DNA from: Prevotella sp.
GTDB taxonomy: Bacteria > Bacillota > Clostridia > Oscillospirales > Ruminococcaceae
Direction: 5' to 3'
Length of the DNA: 57,248 bases
Assembly (NCBI GenBank): GCA_023663025.1
Contig: JAMPIC010000001.1
Span: 249,079 to 306,326 of the forward strand
The notes under the pieces were generated by a model that worked only from the letters and a program-made list of their open reading frames with translations, did no database searches and was not told the DNA's origin. Positions 40,640-49,129 of the stretch are shown here, one piece after another (within the stretch, counting starts at the first letter, position 1; each line of letters starts with the position of its first letter). The translations under genes and the position numbers were made by a program.

Positions 40640-41821
40640 TTAACGCAGTTTCTTATAAAAATACAAATTCAGCTCATCATCGTTGGCGCACTCCGCATAG
40701 GGCGGACAAACCTTGTCCCCGTACCAAACACCCGAGCCGTCGGGGACGTACCCCCGCTTTATGTAAAGCCTCTGCGCCGCGCCGTAGCCGCTGTGCAGTC
40801 CCACGCCCAGGTACACCGTGTCGGAATATTCCCCCGCGATTTTTTCGGCAATGTCCATAAGCGCCGTGCCCACGCCTTTTTTGCGGAATTTTTCAAGCAC
40901 CGCGAAGTCCACGATTTCGGAATACCCCCTGCCCCCCAGCGCACCCCACATGCAGTAAGGGTAAACGCTGACGTACCCCGCAGGCTCGCCCTCATAGTCG
41001 GCGGCGATTGAAACCGCTTTTCCCGCAACATTGTCACGCAGGCGCATTTCGAGCTTTTCGGGGGACGCGTCTTTCCAGCCCTGCGCGACTTCCTCTCGGG
41101 CGAAGATTTCGGGGTCGGTTTTGCGTAAATTCCGCAGGGAAATTTTCCCGAATGTCCCGTAATCAATGTCGCTGAGCCTGCTCCATTTCGAGCGGGACAA
41201 GGTGGAAAGCTCGGCGGGAAGATGCCCGTTGCTGTTCTTGAAAATAATTCTCGGCACGCCGCAGTCGTACTCAACGAGGGACACGGCGGTGTTGTCCGAC
41301 CAGCCCACGTCTTTCAGCGAGGAAATTGGTCTGCCCATTGCATAGCACAAAAAATTCCGCAGGGCGCACCCGTGGGAAACCACCGCTATCGTCCTGCCGT
41401 CGTTTTGGACTGCGATTTTGTCAACGGTTTTTTTCATTCGGGCGAAAACCTCGGTCATTTTTTCGCCGCCCTCGATGTAAAAATCTTCCATACGGTTTTT
41501 CCACAAATCGTACTCCGCGGGGTAACGCTGGGGAAGTTCCGCCCAAGGCTTGCCCTCCCAAACGCCGCCGTTAATTTCGATAAGTCCCTCGTCGGTAATT
41601 ATCGGCAAATTGCGGTACTTATTTACAGCCTCGGCGGTGGCGACAGTCCGCTTTAAGGGACTGGAATAAATTGACTCAATGGGAATATCCTTAAAAAATT
41701 CCGCAACGCATTCAAGCTGTTTTTCCCCTCGGGGACTTACCTCGCAGTCGGTGCGCCCCTGAAAAAATTCCTCAACATTCCCCATTGCCTCCGCGTGGCG
41801 GACAAGGTAGATTTTCGTCAT
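40640..41821 (-). CDS. Histidine phosphatase / GNAT acetyltransferase fusion
   Basis: 393 residues. N-terminal phosphoglycerate-mutase-like domain about 1-195: RHG motif LVRHAEA (H9), SSPLKRTVATAEA, the catalytic acid in EINGGVWEG, and the second His in VVSHGCALRN. C-terminal GNAT about 215-393: IVDFAVLEKF, RKKGVGTALMD (acetyl-CoA loop) and YIKRGYVPDG. Neither substrate is known. The two domains may act on the same phosphorylated amine. Begins MTKIYLV; upstream ribosome site AAGCGAG is weak. Confidence 0.85.
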   Translation of the reverse strand: MTKIYLVRHAEAMGNVEEFFQGRTDCEVSPRGEKQLECVAEFFKDIPIESIYSSPLKRTVATAEAVNKYRNLPIITDEGLIEINGGVWEGKPWAELPQRYPAEYDLWKNRMEDFYIEGGEKMTEVFARMKKTVDKIAVQNDGRTIAVVSHGCALRNFLCYAMGRPISSLKDVGWSDNTAVSLVEYDCGVPRIIFKNSNGHLPAELSTLSRSKWSRLSDIDYGTFGKISLRNLRKTDPEIFAREEVAQGWKDASPEKLEMRLRDNVAGKAVSIAADYEGEPAGYVSVYPYCMWGALGGRGYSEIVDFAVLEKFRKKGVGTALMDIAEKIAGEYSDTVYLGVGLHSGYGAAQRLYIKRGYVPDGSGVWYGDKVCPPYAECANDDELNLYFYKKLR

Positions 41822-41889
41822 AAAAACACTCGCTTTCTACAAAATTTCCTTTGCGTTTTTGGGTAATTTTTGCACTTTTTCACCTCGTT

Positions 41890-42084
41890 TTATAAGTCAA
41901 TATCCTTTCCCGTGTCCTTTTTGTACTGCTCGCGAACAGCTTTTTTTATGTACGCGTTAAGGCTTTCGGAATTATTTGCGGCAATTTTATTTAAAATTTC
42001 CTTGCTGCCTTTTTTCAGCATAAGTCCCACGCGGTCGTACTTTTCCGCCGCAAAACGGTTTTTGTATTCTGTATTTTGGCTCAT
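41890..42084 (-). CDS. Small protein resembling a ribbon-helix-helix antitoxin
   Basis: 64 residues; RVGLMLKKGSKEILNKIAANNSESLNAYIKKAVREQYKKD has the strand-helix-helix pattern of RHH/Arc-type or plasmid-stabilisation proteins. Start ATG 42084 with GGGGTG; GTG 42099 overlaps the XRE stop (TAGTG) and is also possible. Co-transcribed with the XRE gene; no toxin gene is visible next to it. Confidence 0.6.
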   Translation of the reverse strand: MSQNTEYKNRFAAEKYDRVGLMLKKGSKEILNKIAANNSESLNAYIKKAVREQYKKDTGKDIDL

Positions 42085-42098
42085 ATAAACACCCCGCA

Positions 42099-42308
42099 CT
42101 ATTCATCGTCAACATACTCCAAAATATCGCCGGGCTGACAGTTAAGCAGTTTGCAAATTTTGGAAATCGCGTCCATTGAAATATATTTTCCCTCTCGGAG
42201 ACTTTGCAAAGTACCCTCTGACAATAATTTTTCCTTGCGTATTGTATTTGTGTTATATCCTGCGGATTTCAACGCCGCGATAATGTCAGTTTTGTATTTT
42301 ACGGACAT
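42099..42308 (-). CDS. XRE-family HTH regulator (YozG-like)
   Basis: 69 residues, a single Cro/C1-type HTH: GTLQSLREGKYISMDAISKICKLLNCQPGDILEY. Small regulators of this type act as dimers on inverted repeats. Its promoter overlaps one arm of a perfect 16-bp inverted repeat (42349-42364 and 42383-42398), so autoregulation is likely. Confidence 0.85.
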   Translation of the reverse strand: MSVKYKTDIIAALKSAGYNTNTIRKEKLLSEGTLQSLREGKYISMDAISKICKLLNCQPGDILEYVDDE

Positions 42309-42327
42309 TTTATCAGCCTCCTGCTTT

Positions 42328-42408
42328 ATTATAGTACATAATTACACAAAAATCAATGTAATTTTATGTATAATGCCTATTGAAATTACATTGATTTTGA
42401 TGTAAAAT
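42328..42408. promoter_or_regulatory. Divergent promoters with a 16-bp inverted operator
   Basis: Minus strand: TTGATT (42351-42356), 17 bases, TATAAT (42328-42333) for the XRE gene. Plus strand: TTGAAA (42380-42385), 17 bases, TAAAAT (42403-42408) for the gene at 42456. Arms AAAATCAATGTAATTT and AAATTACATTGATTTT, 18 bases apart, each overlie one promoter. Confidence 0.8.
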
Positions 42409-42455
42409 AATATTAGGGTCAAAAAGACCAATAAATTACAAAGGAGCAATAAAAA

Positions 42456-42701
42456 ATGAATTACCCCACATTAAAAAGCATCTTTTGGGAAAACGACTTC
42501 CGTCTCGAAGCCGACCCCGAAACTGCGGAATTAGACAACTGTGCAAACGGCTATTTGAACAAGCTGGTAAAAAGAAAACACCTGTCCGACAGCGAAGCCG
42601 AACGTCTCGGCGAACTTTTTGAGGAACTCGGCGACGTGTCCAAAGCGGCAGGGTTTGAGCAGGGTTTTCGCACGGCGGTTAAGCTGCTTTTAGATTTTTA
42701 G
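42456..42701 (+). CDS. Small protein of unknown function (possibly DUF6809-like)
   Basis: 81 residues, helical, with the C-terminal phrase GFEQGFRTAVKLLLDF, which resembles a small clostridial/phage family that ends in a GFRLGARLMLE-type helix. The resemblance is from memory and weak. AAAGGAG precedes the ATG. It is divergent from the XRE gene and shares its operator, so it is probably the regulated target. Confidence 0.6.
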   Translation: MNYPTLKSIFWENDFRLEADPETAELDNCANGYLNKLVKRKHLSDSEAERLGELFEELGDVSKAAGFEQGFRTAVKLLLDF

Positions 42702-42735
42702 AGCAAGGGAACTCCCCTGCTCTAAACTCAACTTT

Positions 42736-43647
42736 TTACCAAGGTTTTACAGTACCGACAATTTCCTGCAAATTGTTCAGACCGTTGTCGCTTGCAAATT
42801 TTTCCAATCCCTCGATAATTTTAACGGGGGTCATTGGGTCGGCAAACAGAGCCGCGCCTATCTGGAACGTGCTTGCGCCTGCCATCATCATTTCAACCGC
42901 GTCCTGCCATGTGGAAATTCCTCCCATACCGCAGACGGGGATTTTTACGGCGTTTGCCACCTGCCAGACCATTCTCACCGCCACGGGGAAAACCGCCGGA
43001 CCGGAAAGTCCCCCCACGTTATTGTGCAGAATGGGACGGCGTGTTTTGATGTCAATTCTCATTCCCAGCAGCGTGTTTATCAGCGAAACCGCGTCCGCGC
43101 CCTCGGCTTCAGCCGCTTTGGCGATGTCCGCGATATTCGTCACGTTGGGGGACAGCTTCATCATCACGGGCTTCGAGGTCGCCGCTCTGACAATTTTTGT
43201 AATCTGCGCCGCCCCCTCGCAGGTCACGCCGAAAGCCGCTCCCCCCGCCTTGACGTTGGGACAGGAAATATTTACCTCAATCATATCAACGTCGGTTTTG
43301 TCAAGTTTTTCCGCAATTTCGCGGTACTCGTCCGCTGTTGAACCCGCAATATTGGCAATAATTACCGTGTCTTTCGTTTTAAGGTTTGGCAGCTCAATTC
43401 TGATAAAATGGTCGATACCGGGGTTCTGCAAGCCCACGCTGTTCAGCATACCGCTTGGAGTTTCCGCAATTCTCGGGGGAAGATTGCCGTTACGCTTAGT
43501 GCCCGTCGTGCCTTTTACGGAAATTCCTCCCAGTACCGAAAGGGGGTAAAAATGCTCAAACTCGCGTCCGTAACCGAACGCGCCGGACGCGGGAATTAAG
43601 GGGTTTTTGAAGTCCACCCCCGCGAAATTTACCGATAATTTACTCAT
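42736..43647 (-). CDS. pyrD: Dihydroorotate dehydrogenase, class 1B catalytic subunit
   Basis: Oxidises dihydroorotate to orotate with FMN. 303 residues from MSKLSVNFAGVDFKNP. NISCPNVKAGG holds the catalytic Cys of class 1B; MKLSPNVTNIADIA and GGLSGPAVFPVAVR are FMN/substrate blocks. Start 43647 overlaps the pyrK stop by eight bases, with GAGGAGG upstream; the longer open frame reads through pyrK. Works with PyrK using NAD. Confidence 0.95.
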   Translation of the reverse strand: MSKLSVNFAGVDFKNPLIPASGAFGYGREFEHFYPLSVLGGISVKGTTGTKRNGNLPPRIAETPSGMLNSVGLQNPGIDHFIRIELPNLKTKDTVIIANIAGSTADEYREIAEKLDKTDVDMIEVNISCPNVKAGGAAFGVTCEGAAQITKIVRAATSKPVMMKLSPNVTNIADIAKAAEAEGADAVSLINTLLGMRIDIKTRRPILHNNVGGLSGPAVFPVAVRMVWQVANAVKIPVCGMGGISTWQDAVEMMMAGASTFQIGAALFADPMTPVKIIEGLEKFASDNGLNNLQEIVGTVKPW

Positions 43648-44416
43648 CAAAAAGCACCTCCTCGGAGCTGAATACGGGACCGTCCTTGCAGACGTGGGCG
43701 TAATATTCCTCGCCGCCCCGTATAGTTCGGCAGGCGCACACAAGGCACGCTCCCACGCCGCAGCCCATTCTTTCTTCAAGGGAGACTTGGCAGGGAATAC
43801 CGTTTTCACGGGCAATTTCGATAATCCTGCGGAGCATAACGTTAGGTCCGCAGGCGTAGATAACGTCGGGCTTTTTTGTTTGCAGGACTTCTTTCAGCGC
43901 GTCCGTGACAAAGCCTTTTTTCCCCGCCGAGCCGTCGTCGGTGCAGAGAATTGTTTCCGCGCCCGTGGAGGAAAAGTCCTCCTGCAAAATTACCGCCGCC
44001 GCGTTCCTGAAGCCGCTTATGACGGTGCTTTTCGCGCCGAATTTTTTTGCCACCTCAAGCATGGGGGGATTGCCAATTCCCCCGCCGATTATCACGGCGG
44101 CGTCATACTGTTCAAGCTTGAAACCCCTGCCGCCGAGGGGTGCGACAATGTCGATCATACCGCCCTCGGCAAGCATTGACATAGCTTTTGTGCCCTCGCC
44201 CCGAACCTCGAAAATAATGCGTATCGTGCCTTTTTCCCTGTCGATCGAGCAAATGGAAATCGGTCTGCGGAGCATAAAGCCGTCAGCCTTGACGTTGACG
44301 AACTGCCCCGCCTTAGCCACTTCCGCAACCTCGGGGCATAGGATAGTCAGGTCGTATATTTCCTTTGCCAAAGTTTTTTTGGAAAGTATTGGGTAATTGC
44401 CCTGTTTGTATTTCAT
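43640..44416 (-). CDS. pyrK: Dihydroorotate dehydrogenase electron transfer subunit
   Basis: 258 residues: FAD domain (FMLRRPISICSID), NAD domain (AAVIIGGGIGNPPMLEV) and a C-terminal [2Fe-2S] site with cysteines in RMGCGVGACLVCAC and HVC. Passes electrons from PyrD to NAD. GGAG precedes the ATG. Coupled to pyrD by overlap. Confidence 0.95.
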   Translation of the reverse strand: MKYKQGNYPILSKKTLAKEIYDLTILCPEVAEVAKAGQFVNVKADGFMLRRPISICSIDREKGTIRIIFEVRGEGTKAMSMLAEGGMIDIVAPLGGRGFKLEQYDAAVIIGGGIGNPPMLEVAKKFGAKSTVISGFRNAAAVILQEDFSSTGAETILCTDDGSAGKKGFVTDALKEVLQTKKPDVIYACGPNVMLRRIIEIARENGIPCQVSLEERMGCGVGACLVCACRTIRGGEEYYAHVCKDGPVFSSEEVLFDE

Positions 44417-44435
44417 AAAAAGTTATTTCTCCTTT

Positions 44436-45002
44436 CTAATCAAAAATAATGTTGGGAAAGCCGTCCACAAGATAACCCGCGAAGTAAAGAACAATCACTC
44501 CCGCAATAAGTCCCGCCGAAAGCAGAACCGCCATTGCCGCAAGCAGCTTTTCACGGCTTTTAAAAAAATGTCTTATCACGCGGTAGGCGGCGTACCCCAC
44601 TGCCGCTCCAAGCGTGTTTAAAATAACGTCGTCAATATCAGCCGCGCCCATTGCGAACGCAAACTGTACAACCTCGACAAAAACGCTTGCGGCGCACCCG
44701 TAAACCACCGTCAGCCGTTCAACCTTGAAAGCGAGCGGGAGCAGCACCCCGAACGGCACGAAAAGTATGATATTTCCCGCAATATTTTCAACCAGCCGCA
44801 GAGGGGAAAGTCCCCGCACCATTTCAAGGGTAGCTTTGAGGGGAACGAGGTTATACTCCCGCCGCCGCAGGAAAAAGGCGATTCCGAGGTTTGAGAGGGG
44901 CGCGTACTTAAAAAGTATGAACCTCGTCAAAAGCAAAATGTAAACCGCAAAAATTATGCGTATTATTCCGCGCAGGAATTTTTCCCGTTTTGTTTCCGTC
45001 AT
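44436..45002 (-). CDS. VanZ-like membrane protein
   Basis: About 188 residues from the ATG at 45002, with four or five helices: VanZ pattern YNLVPLKATLEM, NIAGNIILFVPFGVLLPL and DIDDVILNTLGAAVGYAAY. The function of this family is unclear apart from low-level teicoplanin resistance for VanZ itself. Starts are poorly supported: a GTTGGAAA site precedes 45002, and the frame opens at 45059. It lies between carB and pyrK, so is co-transcribed with pyrimidine genes. Confidence 0.75.
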   Translation of the reverse strand: MTETKREKFLRGIIRIIFAVYILLLTRFILFKYAPLSNLGIAFFLRRREYNLVPLKATLEMVRGLSPLRLVENIAGNIILFVPFGVLLPLAFKVERLTVVYGCAASVFVEVVQFAFAMGAADIDDVILNTLGAAVGYAAYRVIRHFFKSREKLLAAMAVLLSAGLIAGVIVLYFAGYLVDGFPNIIFD

Positions 45003-45094
45003 TTTGTTTCCAACTTTCGTAACGGTCGGCATAATATTTAATTTACGCCGAATTTTCAATATTATGCGGACGGATATGGAAATCCGTCCCGCAG

Positions 45095-48000
45095 TTATAT
45101 CTTAGTAATGTCAACCATTTCCATTTCGTCGATATTCTTGCCCATCATAAGAATGTCCGCAACAGCGTTTGCCGTATCTATGGCGGTGAGACAGCATATG
45201 GAACGCTCCACCGTTTTGCGGCGTATCTTCACGCTGTCAAACGCGGGAATACGCCCCTTTGCCGATGTGGAAATAACATAGTCCACCTTGCCGCTGTCAA
45301 GCAGTGTCATAACGTTGGGCTTTTCCTCGGAAGCCCGCTTCACCACGTTTGCCGCCACCATATTCCTGTTTAACATCGAAGCCGTGCCGCTTGTGGCGTA
45401 AATGTCAAAACCCAAATGCTCGAATTTTTCCGCGACGTACAGAATTTCCTGCTTGTCCGTGTCCCGAACAGTTATCAGCACGCCGCCCCCCGTTTTCTTT
45501 TCAAGGTTGTAGCCTGCCGCCACAAGTCCCTTGTAAAGCGCGTCCTCGAAGCTTCGGGCGATACCGAGGCACTCGCCCGTGGACTTCATTTCGGGTCCCA
45601 GAGCGGTGTCAACGTCGTGGAGCTTTTCAAAGCTGAACACGGGGACTTTTACCGCGATAAAGTCCGCCTCTTTGTACAGACCGCTTGTGTAGCCCTGCTC
45701 TTTAAGGGTTTCGCCAAGCATAATCTTTGTGGCAATATCTACCATAGGCACGCCCGTTACCTTTGAAATATAGGGCACGGTACGGGAGGAACGTGGGTTT
45801 ACCTCGATAACGTAAACCTCGTCGTTGTACACAACGTACTGAATGTTCACAAGACCGATAACGCGAAGTTCTGTAGCGAGACGGCGTGTGTACTCGATAA
45901 TGGTCTCGCGGATTTTTTTGGTAAGGGTAAGGGCGGGGTACACCGAAATGGAGTCGCCGGAGTGAATACCCGCACGCTCGATATGCTCCATAATTCCCGG
46001 GATTACGAAGTCAACGCCGTCGCAGATAGCGTCAACCTCAACCTCTTTGCCCATCATATATTTGTCGATGAGGACGGGATTTTCAAGTCCGCCCCGCATA
46101 ATTATTTCCATATACTCGATGATGTCCTGATTTGAGTGGGCGATAATCATATTCTGACCGCCCAGAACGTAGGAGGGGCGCATAAGTACGGGGTAGCCCA
46201 GTTCCTCGGCGGCTTTCAAAGCTTCCTCGGTGTTCATGACCGTGTGTCCCGCGGGACGGGGTATTCCGCACTTGTTCAGAAGCTCGTCGAAACGCTCCCT
46301 GTCCTCGGCGGCGTCAATGCTGTCGGCGGACGTGCCCAGAATATTCACGCCCATATCCGAAAGGTGCTTAGTCAGTTTGATAGCGGTCTGACCGCCGAAC
46401 TGCACCACAACGCCGTATGGCTGTTCCGTCTCGATGATAGCCTCCACGTCCTCTTTGGTAAGGGGGTCGAAGTAAAGCCTGTCCCCCGTGTCGAAATCGG
46501 TGGAAACCGTTTCGGGGTTGTTGTTGCAGATAACCGCCTCGTAACCCATTTCCTTTAACGCCCAGACGCAGTGTACCGAGCAGTAGTCAAACTCGATACC
46601 CTGCCCGATACGGATAGGTCCCGAGCCGAAAACTATAACCTTTTTCTTGCCCGAATTTTTCCGTTCGATAAACTGTTTGGCTTCGTTCTCCTCGTCAAAG
46701 GTGGAGTAGAAGTAGGGCGTTTCTGCTTTGAATTCGCCCGCGCAGGTGTCAACCATTTTGAACACCGCTCTCGTCCGCTTGGGACACTTCTGTCCGCTGA
46801 GACGTTCAATAGTGCTGTCCAAATAGCCGTAACGCTTTGCCAAATCGTATTTTTCCTCGGTAAGGTCACCGTCCTTGAGAAGTCTTTCAAGCTCCACGAG
46901 GTTGTTGAGTTTAGACAAAAACCAGCAGTCAATTTTGGTAATTTCATGTATTGTCTCAATGGGGATATTCCTTTTCAAAGCCTCAAACACCGCAAAGGAA
47001 CGCTCGTCGTCCACAGAGTACAGAAGATTTTTTACTTCGGTATCTTCCAGTTTTTCCAGTTTTTTCAAGTTCATTGTGTCAAGTCCCAGCTCGATTGAGC
47101 GCACCGCTTTCATCATAGCCTGTTCAAAGGACGTTCCTATCGCCATAACCTCGCCCGTCGCCATCATCTGCGTGCCGAGGGTGCGTTTGGCGTACACAAA
47201 CTTGTCGAACGCCCATTTGGGGAATTTTACCACAACATAGTCCAAAGCAGGCTCAAAGCAGGCGTATGTCTTGCCCGTAACTTGGTTTATGATTTCGTCC
47301 AGACTGTAGCCGATAGCTATCTTTGTGGCAACCTTTGCAATGGGGTACCCCGTGGCTTTTGAGGCAAGTGCGGAGGAACGGGAAACCCTCGGGTTTACCT
47401 CGATTACCGCGTACTCAAAGCTTGTGGGGTGCAGGGCAAACTGGCAGTTGCAGCCCCCCTCAACCTTTAGCTCGGAGATAATGTTCAGCGCGGCGGTGCG
47501 GAGCATTTGATACTCCTTGTCCGTCAGCGTGACGGCGGGGGCGATAACGATTGAGTCCCCCGTATGAACGCCCACGGGGTCGAAATTCTCCATTGAGCAG
47601 ACGGTTATAACGTTGCCTTTGCTGTCGCGGATTACCTCAAATTCTATTTCTTTCCAGCCGCTTATGCACTTCTCGATAAGCACCTGCGTGATAGGCGAAA
47701 GCCGCAAGCCGTTTGTGGAAATATCCCGCAGTTCGTCCTCGTTATAGGCGATACCGCCGCCCGTTCCCCCCAAAGTAAAGGCGGGGCGGACGATAACGGG
47801 GTAGCCGATAACGTCGGCAAAGTCCACCGCGTCGTCGACGGTTTCAACCACCTTTGAGGGAATACACGGCTCGCCGATTTTTTCCATAGTGTCCTTGAAA
47901 GCCTGTCTGTCCTCGGCTTTGTGGATAGTCTCGGGGTTCGCGCCGAGGAGCTTAACGCCCTGCTCGTCAAGGAAACCGCATTCCGCAAGCTGCATTGAAA

Positions 48001-48292
48001 GGGTCAGACCCGTCTGTCCGCCGAGGGTGGAAAGAACGCTGTCCGGCTTTTCGATTTCGATAATTTTTTTCACCGCGTCAAGGGTCAGCGGCTCTATGTA
48101 CACCTTGTCCGCCATAGCCTTGTCGGTCATAATGGTGGCGGGGTTTGAGTTGATTAGCACAACCTCCAGCCCCTCCTGCTTTAACGCGCGGCAAGCCTGG
48201 GTGCCCGCGTAGTCAAATTCGGCTGCCTGTCCGATGATAATAGGTCCCGAGCCGATAACGAGGACTTTTTTAATATCTTTTCTTAACGGCAT
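45095..48292 (-). CDS. carB: Carbamoyl-phosphate synthase large subunit
   Basis: 1065 residues with two ATP-grasp halves. N-half starts MPLRKDIKKVLVIGSGPIII; C-half around 545 with KKVIVFGSGPIRIGQGIEFD; C-terminal MGS-like allosteric domain about 930-1065 (VAEKFEHLGFDIYATSGTA). Makes carbamoyl phosphate for pyrimidines and arginine using ammonia from CarA. UMP is the usual negative effector in this domain. TTAGGAGG precedes the ATG. An LRR lipoprotein gene is inserted between it and carA. Confidence 0.98.
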   Translation of the reverse strand: MPLRKDIKKVLVIGSGPIIIGQAAEFDYAGTQACRALKQEGLEVVLINSNPATIMTDKAMADKVYIEPLTLDAVKKIIEIEKPDSVLSTLGGQTGLTLSMQLAECGFLDEQGVKLLGANPETIHKAEDRQAFKDTMEKIGEPCIPSKVVETVDDAVDFADVIGYPVIVRPAFTLGGTGGGIAYNEDELRDISTNGLRLSPITQVLIEKCISGWKEIEFEVIRDSKGNVITVCSMENFDPVGVHTGDSIVIAPAVTLTDKEYQMLRTAALNIISELKVEGGCNCQFALHPTSFEYAVIEVNPRVSRSSALASKATGYPIAKVATKIAIGYSLDEIINQVTGKTYACFEPALDYVVVKFPKWAFDKFVYAKRTLGTQMMATGEVMAIGTSFEQAMMKAVRSIELGLDTMNLKKLEKLEDTEVKNLLYSVDDERSFAVFEALKRNIPIETIHEITKIDCWFLSKLNNLVELERLLKDGDLTEEKYDLAKRYGYLDSTIERLSGQKCPKRTRAVFKMVDTCAGEFKAETPYFYSTFDEENEAKQFIERKNSGKKKVIVFGSGPIRIGQGIEFDYCSVHCVWALKEMGYEAVICNNNPETVSTDFDTGDRLYFDPLTKEDVEAIIETEQPYGVVVQFGGQTAIKLTKHLSDMGVNILGTSADSIDAAEDRERFDELLNKCGIPRPAGHTVMNTEEALKAAEELGYPVLMRPSYVLGGQNMIIAHSNQDIIEYMEIIMRGGLENPVLIDKYMMGKEVEVDAICDGVDFVIPGIMEHIERAGIHSGDSISVYPALTLTKKIRETIIEYTRRLATELRVIGLVNIQYVVYNDEVYVIEVNPRSSRTVPYISKVTGVPMVDIATKIMLGETLKEQGYTSGLYKEADFIAVKVPVFSFEKLHDVDTALGPEMKSTGECLGIARSFEDALYKGLVAAGYNLEKKTGGGVLITVRDTDKQEILYVAEKFEHLGFDIYATSGTASMLNRNMVAANVVKRASEEKPNVMTLLDSGKVDYVISTSAKGRIPAFDSVKIRRKTVERSICCLTAIDTANAVADILMMGKNIDEMEMVDITKI

Positions 48293-48304
48293 ATGTTTGC
48301 CCTC

Positions 48305-49129
48305 CTAATCAATAAAATCATTAACAATAGTTATATTGCAATCGGGGAATTTTTCGCAAATTTTATTGTACATTTCCTCCGTCATAGGGTAACTGCTTAT
48401 CCATAAATCCTCTAAATTTTCGAGTTCAAGTATGCTTGAATAATCTTCAAAAAAACAGGATTCAATTTTTAATCTTTTTAAATTTTTCAGCTTTGCAATC
48501 GGCGATAAATCATAGCCGTTGTTGAATACAAGCGATAAATCTTTTAACTCCGTCAAATGCTCGATTTTTGAAAGGTCGTATGTACCGCATAAATAAAGCG
48601 TTTCCAAAGATGGAATATTAAATTCAAAATCCGTATAATTGCCATACAGCGAAATTGATTTAAGATTTGGCATTGTTTCGAGAATGTGTATATCTTCCTC
48701 GTCAGCAAGACCGGTTTTTATGTCGATTTCTTCAATAGCTTCACTGCCTTCAAATGTCTTTAAACCGTCAATTCTCCGATTATATCCGCCCTCGGTAATA
48801 TAATTGACATCTATTGATTTTAAATTTTTTAATTTGCTAAGCTCGCTTATATCCGTAACAGGCTCTGAATCGTCTGTTATAAGAATACTTACAATTGTTT
48901 CGTCAACAGAAAATTCCTGCCCCGCAATAATAACGGTTTCGGCTGAATTATCTTCTTTTTCGGCGGAAGTTTCCGTTTCCGTCATTTCGGTTTCGGTTGG
49001 CTGTTCGGTCTGCGCCGCCGCAGTAACCGCCTGCGTTTCGGAAACCGTTTGCTCCGTTTCAGACCCGCACCCCGCCAAGCCGAAAACCATACAAGCCGCC
49101 GCAAGTCCCGCAAAAAATTTTTTACTCAT
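48305..49129 (-). CDS. Leucine-rich-repeat lipoprotein
   Basis: 274 residues. Lipobox GLAGCGSE (Cys21), Thr/Glu-rich spacer to about 65, then SDS22-like leucine-rich repeats to the end (LKNLKSIDVNYI, MPNLKSISLYG, LTELKDLSLVF, LKNLKRLKIES, LENLEDLWISS). Likely exposed on the cell surface as a binding protein. It starts inside the last codons of carA (8-base overlap, with GGAGG inside carA). Base composition is richer in A+T than carA and carB, which suggests later insertion into an existing carAB operon. Confidence 0.85.
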   Translation of the reverse strand: MSKKFFAGLAAACMVFGLAGCGSETEQTVSETQAVTAAAQTEQPTETEMTETETSAEKEDNSAETVIIAGQEFSVDETIVSILITDDSEPVTDISELSKLKNLKSIDVNYITEGGYNRRIDGLKTFEGSEAIEEIDIKTGLADEEDIHILETMPNLKSISLYGNYTDFEFNIPSLETLYLCGTYDLSKIEHLTELKDLSLVFNNGYDLSPIAKLKNLKRLKIESCFFEDYSSILELENLEDLWISSYPMTEEMYNKICEKFPDCNITIVNDFID

